From Hydrogenophaga taeniospiralis (GTDB lineage Bacteria > Pseudomonadota > Gammaproteobacteria > Burkholderiales > Burkholderiaceae_C): a stretch of DNA of 64,000 nucleotides. The position numbers and the translations under genes were made by a program. This document shows, piece after piece, positions 50,941 through 59,639 of this stretch (within the stretch, counting starts at the first letter, position 1; every line of letters begins with the position of its first letter). The stretch spans positions 2,518,501 to 2,582,500 of the forward strand of contig NZ_JAHBAG010000001.1 of NCBI RefSeq assembly GCF_020510445.1, in the 5' to 3' direction. The notes below the pieces were generated by a model, which worked only from the letters and a program-made list of their open reading frames with translations, did no database searches and was not told the origin of the DNA.

Positions 50941-51846
50941 TTGAGCCCATCCTTGCCCGCGCAGCCACCTGAAACAGCACCCGTGGTCACGGCTTTGCTG
51001 AACCAGGTCACCGTGGTGGTGGTGACCCATGAGAGCGCGCATTGCCTGCGCGGGCTCGATGGCCTGCTCTCGCAGTGCCCGCACGTGATCGTGTCCGACA
51101 ACGGCAGCGCCGACGGCACCCCCGAGCAGGCGCAGCGGCTGTGGCCGCACGCCCACGTGCTGCGCCATGGCCGCAATCTGGGCTTTGGCGCGGCCAACAA
51201 CCGGGCGCTGGACGCGGTGCGGACCCCGTTCGCCTTTTTGCTCAACCCCGATTGCCAGCTCACGGTCGAGGGCCTGGGTGAACTGATCTCGGCCGCGCAC
51301 GAGTTGAGCGACGCGGCGATCCTGGCGCCGCAGCTGGTGAGCGTCACCGGCAAGCCGGAGATCAACTACCGCTGGCCCAAGACGCGGTGGCTGTCCACGG
51401 GCCCGCGTGCCAGTGGGCCGGTCTGCGTGGGGTTCGTCTGTGGCGCGGCCATGCTGTTCCGCATGGCCCGGTTCGAGAAGGTCGGCTTCTTCGACGAACA
51501 GTTTTTCCTGTACTACGAGGACGACGACCTTTGCCTGCGGCTGTTCAACGCGCACCTGCCGATGGTGCTGCTGCCGCAGGTGCAGGCCGTGCATTTCTCG
51601 CGGGGTTCGGTCAAGGGGGCCGCGCCGTGGCGCAGCGAGTACGTGCGGGGGTACCACCATGCGCAGTCCAAGCTGATCTTCGCGGTGAAGCACCAGTCGC
51701 TGGAGACCGCGCTGCAGCTGCGCCGCTATCTGCTGCTGACCACCACGCTGGCGATGCCGTTGCGGCTGATCGCCTTCTCTCCCAAGTTGCTGGCGCGCAT
51801 GTGGGGCCGGTGGAGGGGTTTGATGGAGTGGAAACGTCATGATTGA
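50941..51846 (+). CDS. Family 2 glycosyltransferase (rhamnosyltransferase-like)
   Basis: This GT-A protein of about 301 residues from a TTG at 50941 (the true start could be later) has VTVVVVTHESAHCLRGL, VSDNGSADGTPEQA and a DXD-type FLLNPDCQLT. The sequence FFLYYEDDDLCLRL is typical of rhamnosyltransferase-like enzymes. The C-terminus is hydrophobic. It overlaps the next glycosyltransferase by eight bases. Confidence 0.85.
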   Translation: MSPSLPAQPPETAPVVTALLNQVTVVVVTHESAHCLRGLDGLLSQCPHVIVSDNGSADGTPEQAQRLWPHAHVLRHGRNLGFGAANNRALDAVRTPFAFLLNPDCQLTVEGLGELISAAHELSDAAILAPQLVSVTGKPEINYRWPKTRWLSTGPRASGPVCVGFVCGAAMLFRMARFEKVGFFDEQFFLYYEDDDLCLRLFNAHLPMVLLPQVQAVHFSRGSVKGAAPWRSEYVRGYHHAQSKLIFAVKHQSLETALQLRRYLLLTTTLAMPLRLIAFSPKLLARMWGRWRGLMEWKRHD

Positions 51847-52639
51847 AGATCAAGACAAAAAACCGACTCTGTGCATCGGCATCCTGACGCTCAACGAAGA
51901 GCGCCGCATCGCCGCGTGCATCGACAACGCGGGCTTTGCCGATCAGATCATCGTGATCGACAGCGGCAGCACCGACCGCACCTGCGAGATCGCCACCGAA
52001 AAGGGTGCCGAGGTCCATCGGTACGCCGACTGGCAGGGCTTCGCGGTCCAGCGCAACCGCCTGCTCGAGCACGTGCGCACCGACTACATCTTCTTCCTCG
52101 ATGCCGATGAGACGATTCCCGCGCCGCTGAGGCAGGAAATCCAGCAAGCGGTCGAAACCCGCACCGAGGCGGTCTGGAAGGTCTTCTGGGAACAGGTGGC
52201 CTTTGGCACGCCGCTCACCCGCATGACCAAGGTGGCCGGTGGCGTGAGGCGCCTGTTCGCCATGACGAACATCCTGCGCTACGAGGGCGTGGTGCACGAG
52301 CACGCCATCCTGCGCAACCCGGACACGCCCGAGCAGGCCTTCAAGGGCCGGTTGCTGCACCACTCCCGCGAAACCGTCTATGGCAGCCTGCTCAAGCTGG
52401 CGCAGTATGCGCAGCTCGGCGCCGTGCGGCGTGCCCAGGCCGGGAAAAAGGGCGGTATCCGGCGCGGCCTGGCGTCGGCCTTGATGAATTTCGTGCGGTT
52501 CTATTTCTTTCGCAAAGGGTTTCTCTGCGGTGGACCGGGCTTTCTTTTTTGCCTGGTGGTTTCGCTGGAGTGCTTTTTCCGGTACGCGATACTGAAATAC
52601 GATCCGATGTCGGAAAACGCCGATGTGGTCAAGCGTTGA
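51839..52639 (+). CDS. WaaE/KdtX-type LPS core glycosyltransferase
   Basis: This 266-residue glycosyltransferase contains CIGILTLNEERRIAACID, IVIDSGSTDRTCEIA, WQGFAVQRNRLLEHV and FLDADETIP, the pattern of WaaE/KdtX enzymes that add glucose or heptose to the LPS inner core. A C-terminal helical hairpin (FFRKGFLCGGPGFLFCLVVS) probably sits on the membrane. It is followed by an O-antigen ligase-like gene. Confidence 0.88.
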   Translation: MIEDQDKKPTLCIGILTLNEERRIAACIDNAGFADQIIVIDSGSTDRTCEIATEKGAEVHRYADWQGFAVQRNRLLEHVRTDYIFFLDADETIPAPLRQEIQQAVETRTEAVWKVFWEQVAFGTPLTRMTKVAGGVRRLFAMTNILRYEGVVHEHAILRNPDTPEQAFKGRLLHHSRETVYGSLLKLAQYAQLGAVRRAQAGKKGGIRRGLASALMNFVRFYFFRKGFLCGGPGFLFCLVVSLECFFRYAILKYDPMSENADVVKR

Positions 52640-52683
52640 ATCCCGGTGCCCAAGCCAATGCACAAGAACAAGGATTGCGAAAG

Positions 52684-54069
52684 ATGTCCACGTTGCTGGG
52701 ACCCGGTAGAAACACGCTACAAACAAATGACCCTCGTGAATTCCACGTTGCGCGTCCGGTGGACCGACATGACGGTGGTCGCCCCATGAGCCTGCCGCAT
52801 CCCGGCGCCGGGATGGACGCCCTGTGCAGCAAAGCCGCCGCCTTGACCCTGGTGGCGGTGTTCGCCGCGTTCCCGGTGTCCGTGGCGCTGGCCAATTCCT
52901 TGATGGCCCTGACCCTGGTGCTGCTGCTGCCCAGGGTGTTCCGGCACGGCACCCGATGTGTCGATGCTTCGATTCTCAAGAACCCGGTGGCCTGGCCGGT
53001 GTTCTGTCTGGCGGCCTACATCCTGCTCGCGGCCACCTGGTCGCCGGCCGAATGGATCGACATCGGGGGGTATTTCAAGAAATACCTCAAGTTTCTGCTG
53101 CTGCCCATTTTCATCACGCTGCTGTTCGAGAAGAAAACGCGGGTGCTGTGCTGGAAGGCCTTCGCGCTGGCCATGTTGTTCACCCTGGTGTCCACCTGGC
53201 TCAACGTCTGGACCTCCATTCCCTGGTCGCGCACCGACAACCAGGGATTTGGCGTGGACCACACGGTGTTCAAGGACTACATCTCCCAGGGCATCATGAT
53301 GGCGTTCTTCGTGTGCCTGTGCGCCTTCTGGGCCATCCGGGCGCACACCCGCAAGGCCGCCGTGGGCTGGTGGCTGGTGGCGGCTCTGGGGGCTGCCAGC
53401 ATCCTGTTCCTCTCCGCGGGGCGCACCGGCTACTTGAGCCTGCTGTTCTCGACCCTGGTGTTCGGCATCTTTTTCGTGGGCGCCCGCATCAAGAAGGTGC
53501 TGGGCATCCTGGTCGGCGCCTTGGCTGTGCTGACGGTGGCGTTCCTGGTGTCGCCGCAGTTCCAGCACCGCAGCATGCAGGCCTGGGAAGAAGCGCGCAG
53601 CAGCAGCCTGTCCACCGTGACCTCGGTGGGTGCGCGGGTGGAGGTCTGGCGTTTCGTGGTGAAGAACTCGTCGGAACGTTCGTTGCTGGGGGCCGGGACG
53701 GCGTCGTATCCCGTGCTGGCCCAGAGCTATTTCAAAGACCCGCAGTTTTGTGCCACGGTCTGCCCGCATCCCCACAACCAGTTTCTGCTGTTCTTCTTCG
53801 AGCTGGGGCTGGTGGGGCTGTTGCTGTTCTTTTGGCTGCTGTTCGTGATCGTGCGCCAGGCGTTCCGGTATCCGCGGGCCCACCGGGCTCTGATGCTGTC
53901 GTTCGTCGCCGTGCTGGTGACGTCGAACATGACGCACAGCTCGTTCTGGCTGTCCACCGAGAGCCATTTCTTCATCATGATGATGGCGCTGCTGATGGCG
54001 TCGGCCGGTTCGAGCCGTGCCGTGCCGCCACCGGGTGCGGCAGCCGACGCTCCAGAGCCGCAGCCTTGA
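52684..54069 (+). CDS. waaL: O-antigen ligase (WaaL/Wzy family)
   Basis: This 461-residue polytopic protein with about ten to twelve membrane segments has the large periplasmic loop between about residues 300 and 370 and the conserved HPHNQFLLFFFELGLVGLL. It would join O-antigen to lipid A-core in the periplasm. ATG at 52684 has AAGGA upstream; an ATG at 52786 is also possible. The symbol is by family; Wzy polymerases look alike. Confidence 0.85.
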   Translation: MSTLLGPGRNTLQTNDPREFHVARPVDRHDGGRPMSLPHPGAGMDALCSKAAALTLVAVFAAFPVSVALANSLMALTLVLLLPRVFRHGTRCVDASILKNPVAWPVFCLAAYILLAATWSPAEWIDIGGYFKKYLKFLLLPIFITLLFEKKTRVLCWKAFALAMLFTLVSTWLNVWTSIPWSRTDNQGFGVDHTVFKDYISQGIMMAFFVCLCAFWAIRAHTRKAAVGWWLVAALGAASILFLSAGRTGYLSLLFSTLVFGIFFVGARIKKVLGILVGALAVLTVAFLVSPQFQHRSMQAWEEARSSSLSTVTSVGARVEVWRFVVKNSSERSLLGAGTASYPVLAQSYFKDPQFCATVCPHPHNQFLLFFFELGLVGLLLFFWLLFVIVRQAFRYPRAHRALMLSFVAVLVTSNMTHSSFWLSTESHFFIMMMALLMASAGSSRAVPPPGAAADAPEPQP

Positions 54070-54085
54070 TGGTGCCCGCCGGCAC

Positions 54086-56086
54086 CTAGGCGGGCCGGGG
54101 TTCGGGCGCGTTGTAACCCTGCAGCAGCTGTTCCCAGTCCGCCTCGTGCCAGTGGAACACCGGGAGCCGGCGGAGCTCCTTGCGCAGCGAGCGCAGAAGA
54201 CGGGCCAGGTTGTCCTGTTTCCAGAGGTCGCCGGGGCGCAGCGCGCATTTGTCGAAATCGACGATCCAGGCCTGGCCCGAACCGTCCAGCAGCAGGTTGT
54301 GGCAATTCAGGTCGGCGTGAAAGACCTGGCGGTCGTGCAGCTGGCGGATGGCCGAGCCCAGCTGGCGCCAGGCCTGGGCCGGAAGGCGTTCCTGAGACAG
54401 CATTTGCGCCACGTTGCGCGTGTCGGGGATCATCGCCACCAGAATGTCGGCGCTGTACAGCCAGCCGTGTGACCAGTGCCTGGCCGCCACCGGCTGGGGC
54501 ACCGGCAGGTTCCACGAACGCATCAGGCGCAGCAGCGCGTATTCCCGCATGGCCCTGCTGTTGGCGACGCGGGTGCGTGTGTATTTGTCCGGGCTGAGCC
54601 GCGCCACCCATCCGCCCCGGCGGTAGTGCCGCAGCACCAGCGCGTGCCCGCCAGCCTGGATCAGGTGGGCCTGGCCGCGCCCGCTGCCGGTGGCCAGGCG
54701 GTGGGCGCTGGCGTCGTCCGGCGCGGGTGGCTCGAAGGTCGCGGGTTCGACACTATCCAGCAGGGCGGGGTCGTGCCAGAGGGTTTGTGGCCCGACGACC
54801 TGCTGCACGATGCGGGTGCGGTGGGCCTCACCGCTCACATGCCAGAGCGGGCGGATGGCGTTCAGGTGGCGCCGCGTGGCGCCCTGGTGGCGCAACACCA
54901 GATCCTGTGCGGCCTGGCCGCTGCGGGCCCGCTCCGCGGGCGCTTCGGCCCAGTGTTGGACGCGGGCGAACAGCGCCTCGGCGGATCCGATCCGCAGGCC
55001 GGCGCCGCTGCGCTCGATTTCCTCGTACAGGTTCTGGAAGTTCTCCGTGTGCGGACCGAACAGAACCGGTTTTCCCAGGGCCATGGCCTCCAGGGCGTTG
55101 TGTCCGCCGATGGGCGCCAGCGTTCCGCCAATGAAGCACGCCGTGGCCAGCCGGTACCAGCGCACGAGCTCGCCCATGCTGTCGCCCAGCAGGATGCGGA
55201 TGGCGCCGCCGGGCGTTTCGCCCCGGCTGTGCCGGGCGTACGCCAGGCCCAGCTCGTCCAGGCGGCGGGCCACCGCCTCGAAGCGCTGCGGGTGTCGGGG
55301 CACGAGGATGAGCAGGGCGTCGGGGTGGCGCGCCGAGAAACCTTTCCAGGCGGGCAGAAGCTGCTCTTCTTCAAACTCGTGGGTGCTGCCCGCCACCACG
55401 ACGGTGGCCCCGTCGGCCCAAGGGGGCGGCGGCGATGCGTGTTCGGGCAGGGGGGCGTCAAATTTCAGGTTGCCGGCCAGCACCAGCCGCTGCGCCGGGA
55501 CGCCGAGGCTGCGGTAGCGCTCCAGGCTCGCGGTGTCGGTGGCGCAGACGCAGGCCAGTTGCGACCAGACCGGGTCCATCAGGGCATGCCAGCGCTGGTA
55601 GCTGCGCTGGGAGTGCTCGGACAGGCGCGCGTTCAGCAGCACCACGGGGATGGCCCGGCGGCGGCACTGCAGCAGCAGTTCCGGCCACAGCTCGCGCTCC
55701 GTCAGGATCAGCAGCCGGGGCTGCAGGCGGTCCAGAAAGCGGGCCGTGGCACCCGGGGTGTCGAACGGCAGGTACACGTGCTGGATGGCACCGTTCCACT
55801 GCGCGTGCAGGGTTTGCGCGCCGGTGGGGGTCTGGGTGCTGACCACCAGGGCGTGGTCCGGCCACACGGTGCGCAGCGCCTGGACCAGCGGCAGGGTGGC
55901 CTGCATCTCGCCGGCGGAGGCGGCGTGGATCAGCAGGCAGCCCGACGACTCCGGTGCGGGATGGATGAAGCCGAGCCGGTGCCCGACACGGCGCCGGTAC
56001 CCGGGCTCCTTGCGGCCTCGCCACCAGAGCCAGCCCAGCATGGGCAGCACCAGCAGCCGCCACAGCAGGCGATACCCCCGGTGCAT
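54086..56086 (-). CDS. waaA: KdtA-Kdo kinase fusion (Kdo transferase plus Kdo kinase)
   Basis: The 666-residue protein joins a Kdo transferase (about 1-425; LIHAASAGEMQATLPLV, GGTLAPIGGHNALEAMALG, FGPHTENFQNL) and a Kdo kinase-like domain (about 430-666; FHADLNCHNLLLDGSGQAWI, then DFDKC). It would add Kdo to lipid A precursor and phosphorylate it, at the cytoplasmic face of the inner membrane. The first 20 residues form a membrane anchor. It ends 17 bases past the convergent O-antigen ligase gene. Confidence 0.9.
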   Translation of the reverse strand: MHRGYRLLWRLLVLPMLGWLWWRGRKEPGYRRRVGHRLGFIHPAPESSGCLLIHAASAGEMQATLPLVQALRTVWPDHALVVSTQTPTGAQTLHAQWNGAIQHVYLPFDTPGATARFLDRLQPRLLILTERELWPELLLQCRRRAIPVVLLNARLSEHSQRSYQRWHALMDPVWSQLACVCATDTASLERYRSLGVPAQRLVLAGNLKFDAPLPEHASPPPPWADGATVVVAGSTHEFEEEQLLPAWKGFSARHPDALLILVPRHPQRFEAVARRLDELGLAYARHSRGETPGGAIRILLGDSMGELVRWYRLATACFIGGTLAPIGGHNALEAMALGKPVLFGPHTENFQNLYEEIERSGAGLRIGSAEALFARVQHWAEAPAERARSGQAAQDLVLRHQGATRRHLNAIRPLWHVSGEAHRTRIVQQVVGPQTLWHDPALLDSVEPATFEPPAPDDASAHRLATGSGRGQAHLIQAGGHALVLRHYRRGGWVARLSPDKYTRTRVANSRAMREYALLRLMRSWNLPVPQPVAARHWSHGWLYSADILVAMIPDTRNVAQMLSQERLPAQAWRQLGSAIRQLHDRQVFHADLNCHNLLLDGSGQAWIVDFDKCALRPGDLWKQDNLARLLRSLRKELRRLPVFHWHEADWEQLLQGYNAPEPRPA

Positions 56087-56100
56087 GGGAGACGGCCGCG

Positions 56101-56841
56101 TCAGCGCCAATGGTCGGCGACCCACTGGGTCGGCAATACCCGGCGGTACCACTTGCCACTCACGCCAGCGATGGCGTCGGGCGGGTTGGGCTTGCCGTGG
56201 AACGCGATGATGCGTGCGCCTTTGGGAATGGTGGGCGGGGCGAACCAGCCCATGAGGCCACGGCGCAGGCAGTGGCGCTTGAAGCTGCGGCACCACTCGT
56301 CGGGCCAGTAGTCGAGCTTGCCCTGGCGTGCCAGGTAGCCGGTGATGAACTCCTGCTCGTTGCGCACGGCGGCAATGGAGGCGGGGTAGTCGTTCTTCAG
56401 ATGCTCCAGCGCATCGGCGTGGGCGCCGATGGTGTAGATGTAGCAGGAGGTGTTGCCCGTGCCGTCGCTCTTGTCCCATTCCTTGATCACGGTGAACGCA
56501 CCGGGCTGCTCGAAGAACGGGTCCAGGCTGTCGACGATGACGATGTCCAGGTCGAGAAACAGCGTGCGGCCCTGCAGGTCGTACAGCGGATTGGCGAAGC
56601 TGGTCAGCTTGAGCCAGCCGTGGCCGAAGGTCCAGGGCTTGCGCTGGTCGAACTCGTCAAAGCCGACCGCCGGGATCGGCTTGACTTCGATGGCGGGATC
56701 GATGCCCTGGGCATCGTCGGTCAGACAGACGAAACGAAATGGCCGGTGCAGGTGGCGCCGGACCATGCTGTGCAGTTTGTTGACGTATTCGGGGCCGTAT
56801 TTCTTGCCCCACTTGATGCACAGCACGTTGACTGCTTGCAT
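56101..56841 (-). CDS. Glycosyltransferase with DXD-type motif (unknown acceptor)
   Basis: This 246-residue protein contains RPFRFVCLTDDAQGIDP, LQGRTLFLDLDIVIVDSLDP (DLD metal site) and KGARIIAFHGKPNPPDAI. It resembles GT8-like or capsular-type glycosyltransferases. It lies 14 bases upstream of waaA on the same strand, so it may modify the LPS core. The substrate is not clear. Confidence 0.7.
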   Translation of the reverse strand: MQAVNVLCIKWGKKYGPEYVNKLHSMVRRHLHRPFRFVCLTDDAQGIDPAIEVKPIPAVGFDEFDQRKPWTFGHGWLKLTSFANPLYDLQGRTLFLDLDIVIVDSLDPFFEQPGAFTVIKEWDKSDGTGNTSCYIYTIGAHADALEHLKNDYPASIAAVRNEQEFITGYLARQGKLDYWPDEWCRSFKRHCLRRGLMGWFAPPTIPKGARIIAFHGKPNPPDAIAGVSGKWYRRVLPTQWVADHWR

Positions 56842-56931
56842 AGAAGCCCTTCACTGGATCGCAGATGCCGCATGCCGTGCATGCGCCGTGCCGAAGTTTA
56901 GCGCAGCCGGCCGATCCGCCGCCCCGGGGAA

Positions 56932-57131
56932 CAGCGACCCGCGCAGCGGCGGAGCGTGGGGGCCGTCGAGACTGCCGCCGGGCCGCCCCAAGGCAGGATC
57001 AGCCCCCTCGGGGGGCAGCGACCCGCGCAGCGGCGGAGCGTGGGGGCCGTCGAGACTGCCGCCGGGCCGCCCCAAGGCAGGCTCAGCCCCCTCGGGGGGC
57101 AGCGACCCGCGCAGCGGCGGAGCGTGGGGGC
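56932..57131. repeat. 84-base tandem repeat, 2.4 copies, between tolC and a glycosyltransferase
   Basis: CAGCGACCCGCGCAGCGGCG starts at 56932, 57016 and 57100, giving a period of exactly 84 bases. The repeats differ at only one or two positions. Their C-runs and stems resemble the dispersed repeat of the nif region in reverse orientation. Long open frames through this stretch are composition artefacts. Confidence 0.85.
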
Positions 57132-57132
57132 C

Positions 57133-58494
57133 CTATTTAGCCAGGAGCGCGTCCACGGCCCGCAGATCGTCGGCCGTGAGGCTGCCGCTGGCCTGCTTGA
57201 GCCGCAGGCCGCCGAGCAGCACGTTGTAGCGGGCCTGCGCCAGATCGCGTTTGGTCTGGAACAACTGGCTCTGGGCGTTGAGCACGTCGATGTTGATCCG
57301 CACCCCCACCTGGTAGCCCAGCTGGTTGGCTTCCAGCGCGCTCTGGCTGGAGGCTTCGGCCGCTTCCAGCGCCTTGACCTGGCCCTGGCCGGACAGCACG
57401 CCGAAATAGGCGCTGCGGGTGGCCTGGATCACGTTGCGTGTCACCGTTTCCCGATCGGAGCGGGCCTTTTCCTCCAGCGCCAGGGTTTCCTTGACGCGGT
57501 TCTGGATCGCATAGCCCGCGAACAGGGGCAGGTTGAACTGCAGGCCCACGCTGGCGGTGTTGGTGCGGAAGTTGCCCAGAGCGGGCTGGCTGCTGCTGGG
57601 GCCGCGGGCGACCTGGTACTGGCCCACCAGATCCAGCGTGGGCTTGTGCCCGGCGTCGGCCTTGCGGGTTTCCAGCTGGGCGATTTCGTAGCCCTTTTCC
57701 GCCTGCAGGATCGAGGGGTGCTGGCGTTCGGCCTGCGCCACCCAGGTGTCGGGGTTGGCGGGGTCCAGCGCGGGCAGCGCGACCGGAACGACGAGGGGCT
57801 TGGGCGCCGTGCCGGTTTTCCCCACCAGCAGGTCCAGCGCCAGCTTCTTCACGCGCAGGTCGCTTTCGGCCGCGATCTCCTGGGCCAGCACGAGGTCGTG
57901 GCGCGCCTGCGCTTCGCGCGAGTCGGTCACGGTGGTGGTGCCCACCTCGAAATTGCGTTTGGCCGAGGCCAGCTGTTCGGCCACGGCGGCCTTCTGGGCC
58001 TGCACGAAGGTCAGGGTGTCCTGGGCGGCGAGCACGTCGAAGTAGGCCTGGGTCGTGCGCACGATCAGGTCCTGCTCGGCCACCCGCAGCTGGGCCTTGG
58101 CCAGGTCGACCGACAGCGTGCCCTGCTCGCTGGTCAGGCGGTTGGCGGGGCGGTAGAGCGGTTGGCTGGCCGACAGGGCGACGCTCTGGCTGTTGGTGGC
58201 CCGGCTGGACGGCTGGATGCTGGTGTCCACATTGGCCCACTGGGTTCCCGCGGACAGACCAGCCTGGGGGCGCAGGCCGGCGTGGGCCTGTTCGGCCTTG
58301 GCCAGGTTGGCCTCGTACTGCATGCGGGCCGACTGGAGCGTGGCGTCGAAGCCCAGCGCCGCGTCGTAGATCTCCAGCAGGCCCTGCGCCTGCGCGCTGC
58401 CCACGGCCCCCAGTGCCAGCGCCACGGCGGTGGTCAAGCGCCGCAAGGCAAACAGCGGCGAGACGGCGGGGAAGAGGGCGGATGGGGCATTCAT
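57133..58494 (-). CDS. tolC: TolC-family outer-membrane efflux protein
   Basis: This 453-residue outer-membrane channel has a signal peptide (LTTAVALALGAVGSAQAQ, cut near residue 36) and TolC repeats (LLEIYDAALGFDATLQSARM, TQAYFDVLAAQDTLTF). LGYQVGVRINIDVLNAQSQL lies in the second repeat. From the ATG at 58494 it is in the same direction as rhodanese and pcm, a conserved order in Burkholderiales. It would serve as exit duct for the RND pump downstream. Confidence 0.93.
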   Translation of the reverse strand: MNAPSALFPAVSPLFALRRLTTAVALALGAVGSAQAQGLLEIYDAALGFDATLQSARMQYEANLAKAEQAHAGLRPQAGLSAGTQWANVDTSIQPSSRATNSQSVALSASQPLYRPANRLTSEQGTLSVDLAKAQLRVAEQDLIVRTTQAYFDVLAAQDTLTFVQAQKAAVAEQLASAKRNFEVGTTTVTDSREAQARHDLVLAQEIAAESDLRVKKLALDLLVGKTGTAPKPLVVPVALPALDPANPDTWVAQAERQHPSILQAEKGYEIAQLETRKADAGHKPTLDLVGQYQVARGPSSSQPALGNFRTNTASVGLQFNLPLFAGYAIQNRVKETLALEEKARSDRETVTRNVIQATRSAYFGVLSGQGQVKALEAAEASSQSALEANQLGYQVGVRINIDVLNAQSQLFQTKRDLAQARYNVLLGGLRLKQASGSLTADDLRAVDALLAK

Positions 58495-58549
58495 GGAAGG
58501 TTCCTTCGGGGGCAGATCGCGGTGACAGGCGGAGCGTGAACGGAGGGGC

Positions 58550-58897
58550 TCAATAGACCGGCACGCCCGGGTCCCGTTCGTGGGACCAGGCATGGATGCC
58601 GCCATGGATGTTCACCACTTGGGTGAATCCGTTCTGCATCAGGAAATGCACCACCTGCGCGCTGCGCGCGCCGTGGTGGCACAGGCAGGCGATGGGCTGG
58701 TCGCGGTCCAGCTCCAGGTAGCGCGCGGGCACGCTGCGCATGGGCATGTGGCGCAGCTCGAATCCGTCCGGCTTGACCGACGCGGTCTGGAGCTCCCAGG
58801 GCTCGCGCACGTCCAGCACGACGGGCACAACGCCTGGCGCCTGGGCGCCGGCCTGTTGCAACCAGTCCTGGAGTTGGGCGGGGTGGATCGAGATCAT
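58550..58897 (-). CDS. Rhodanese-like sulfurtransferase
   Basis: This 115-residue rhodanese domain has the active-site cysteine in CLCHHGARSAQV and the C-terminal NIHGGIHAWSHE. It could carry sulfane sulfur. From the ATG at 58897 it lies four bases after the pcm stop and 55 before tolC. Function in this neighbourhood is not established. Confidence 0.88.
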   Translation of the reverse strand: MISIHPAQLQDWLQQAGAQAPGVVPVVLDVREPWELQTASVKPDGFELRHMPMRSVPARYLELDRDQPIACLCHHGARSAQVVHFLMQNGFTQVVNIHGGIHAWSHERDPGVPVY

Positions 58898-58901
58898 GGC
58901 G

Positions 58902-59597
58902 TCAGAACTGGAAGCGCGACGGTTCGGGGAAGTTGCGCAGCCGCGGGGCCAGGGTGTCCCAGGGCTGGGCCGTGACGTACGAAGCGTCGCCGGTGCGCGT
59001 GACGAAGGTGGCGCGCATGACCGGCTCGTGGCCGACGATGGCGGCCAGCCGGCCACCGGGGGCCAGCAGCGCGAGCAGGGCGGGCGGCACTTCGGCGACC
59101 GAGCCGCTGAGCAGGATCACGTTCCACGGCGCTTCGGCGGCGCAGGCGGCGAAACCGTTGGCGGCGGCATCGGCCACGCGCACGTCGGCGTTGGTGAACC
59201 CGGCCTTCTGCAGGTTCTCGCGGGCGGTGCGGGCCAGGTCGGGGTCGATTTCGAGCGATACCACGCGCTGCGCCTGGCTGGCCAGCAGGGCCGCCATGAA
59301 GCCGCTGCCGGCGCCGATTTCCAGCACCTTGTCGGTCGGCTGGATCGCGAGGTCCTGCAGCAGGCGCGCTTCCACGCGCGGGGCGAGCATGGATTGGCCG
59401 TCCACGGCCGGATGCGTCAGCGGCAGCTCCATGTCGGCGAAGGCGAGGGCCTTGTGGGCGACGGGCACGAAATCTTCGCGGCGCACCCGCGCCAGCAGCT
59501 CCAGCACCTGGGCGTCGAGCACCTCCCAGGGGCGGATCTGCTGCTCGATCATGTTGAAGCGGGCCTGGTCGAAGCTGAGGGGGGTCTGAGAAGTCAT
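58902..59597 (-). CDS. pcm: Protein-L-isoaspartate O-methyltransferase
   Basis: This 231-residue SAM-dependent enzyme repairs damaged aspartate and asparagine residues. Motif I is KVLEIGAGSGFMAALLA. The substrate loop is ELPLTHPAVDGQSMLAPRVE instead of the enterobacterial form, as usual in beta-proteobacteria. The start has AAACATGAC upstream. It precedes rhodanese by four bases. Confidence 0.9.
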   Translation of the reverse strand: MTSQTPLSFDQARFNMIEQQIRPWEVLDAQVLELLARVRREDFVPVAHKALAFADMELPLTHPAVDGQSMLAPRVEARLLQDLAIQPTDKVLEIGAGSGFMAALLASQAQRVVSLEIDPDLARTARENLQKAGFTNADVRVADAAANGFAACAAEAPWNVILLSGSVAEVPPALLALLAPGGRLAAIVGHEPVMRATFVTRTGDASYVTAQPWDTLAPRLRNFPEPSRFQF

Positions 59598-59639
59598 GTT
59601 TGATACTCCGGTGGGTATATTAGCCGATCCTGATGCATT

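Noticed and set aside
49423..51840. Long upstream extension of the ada-alkA frame on the minus strand
   Set aside because: It runs antisense through the phosphomannomutase and a glycosyltransferase gene. The Ada-like domain begins only at 49422 or 49413.
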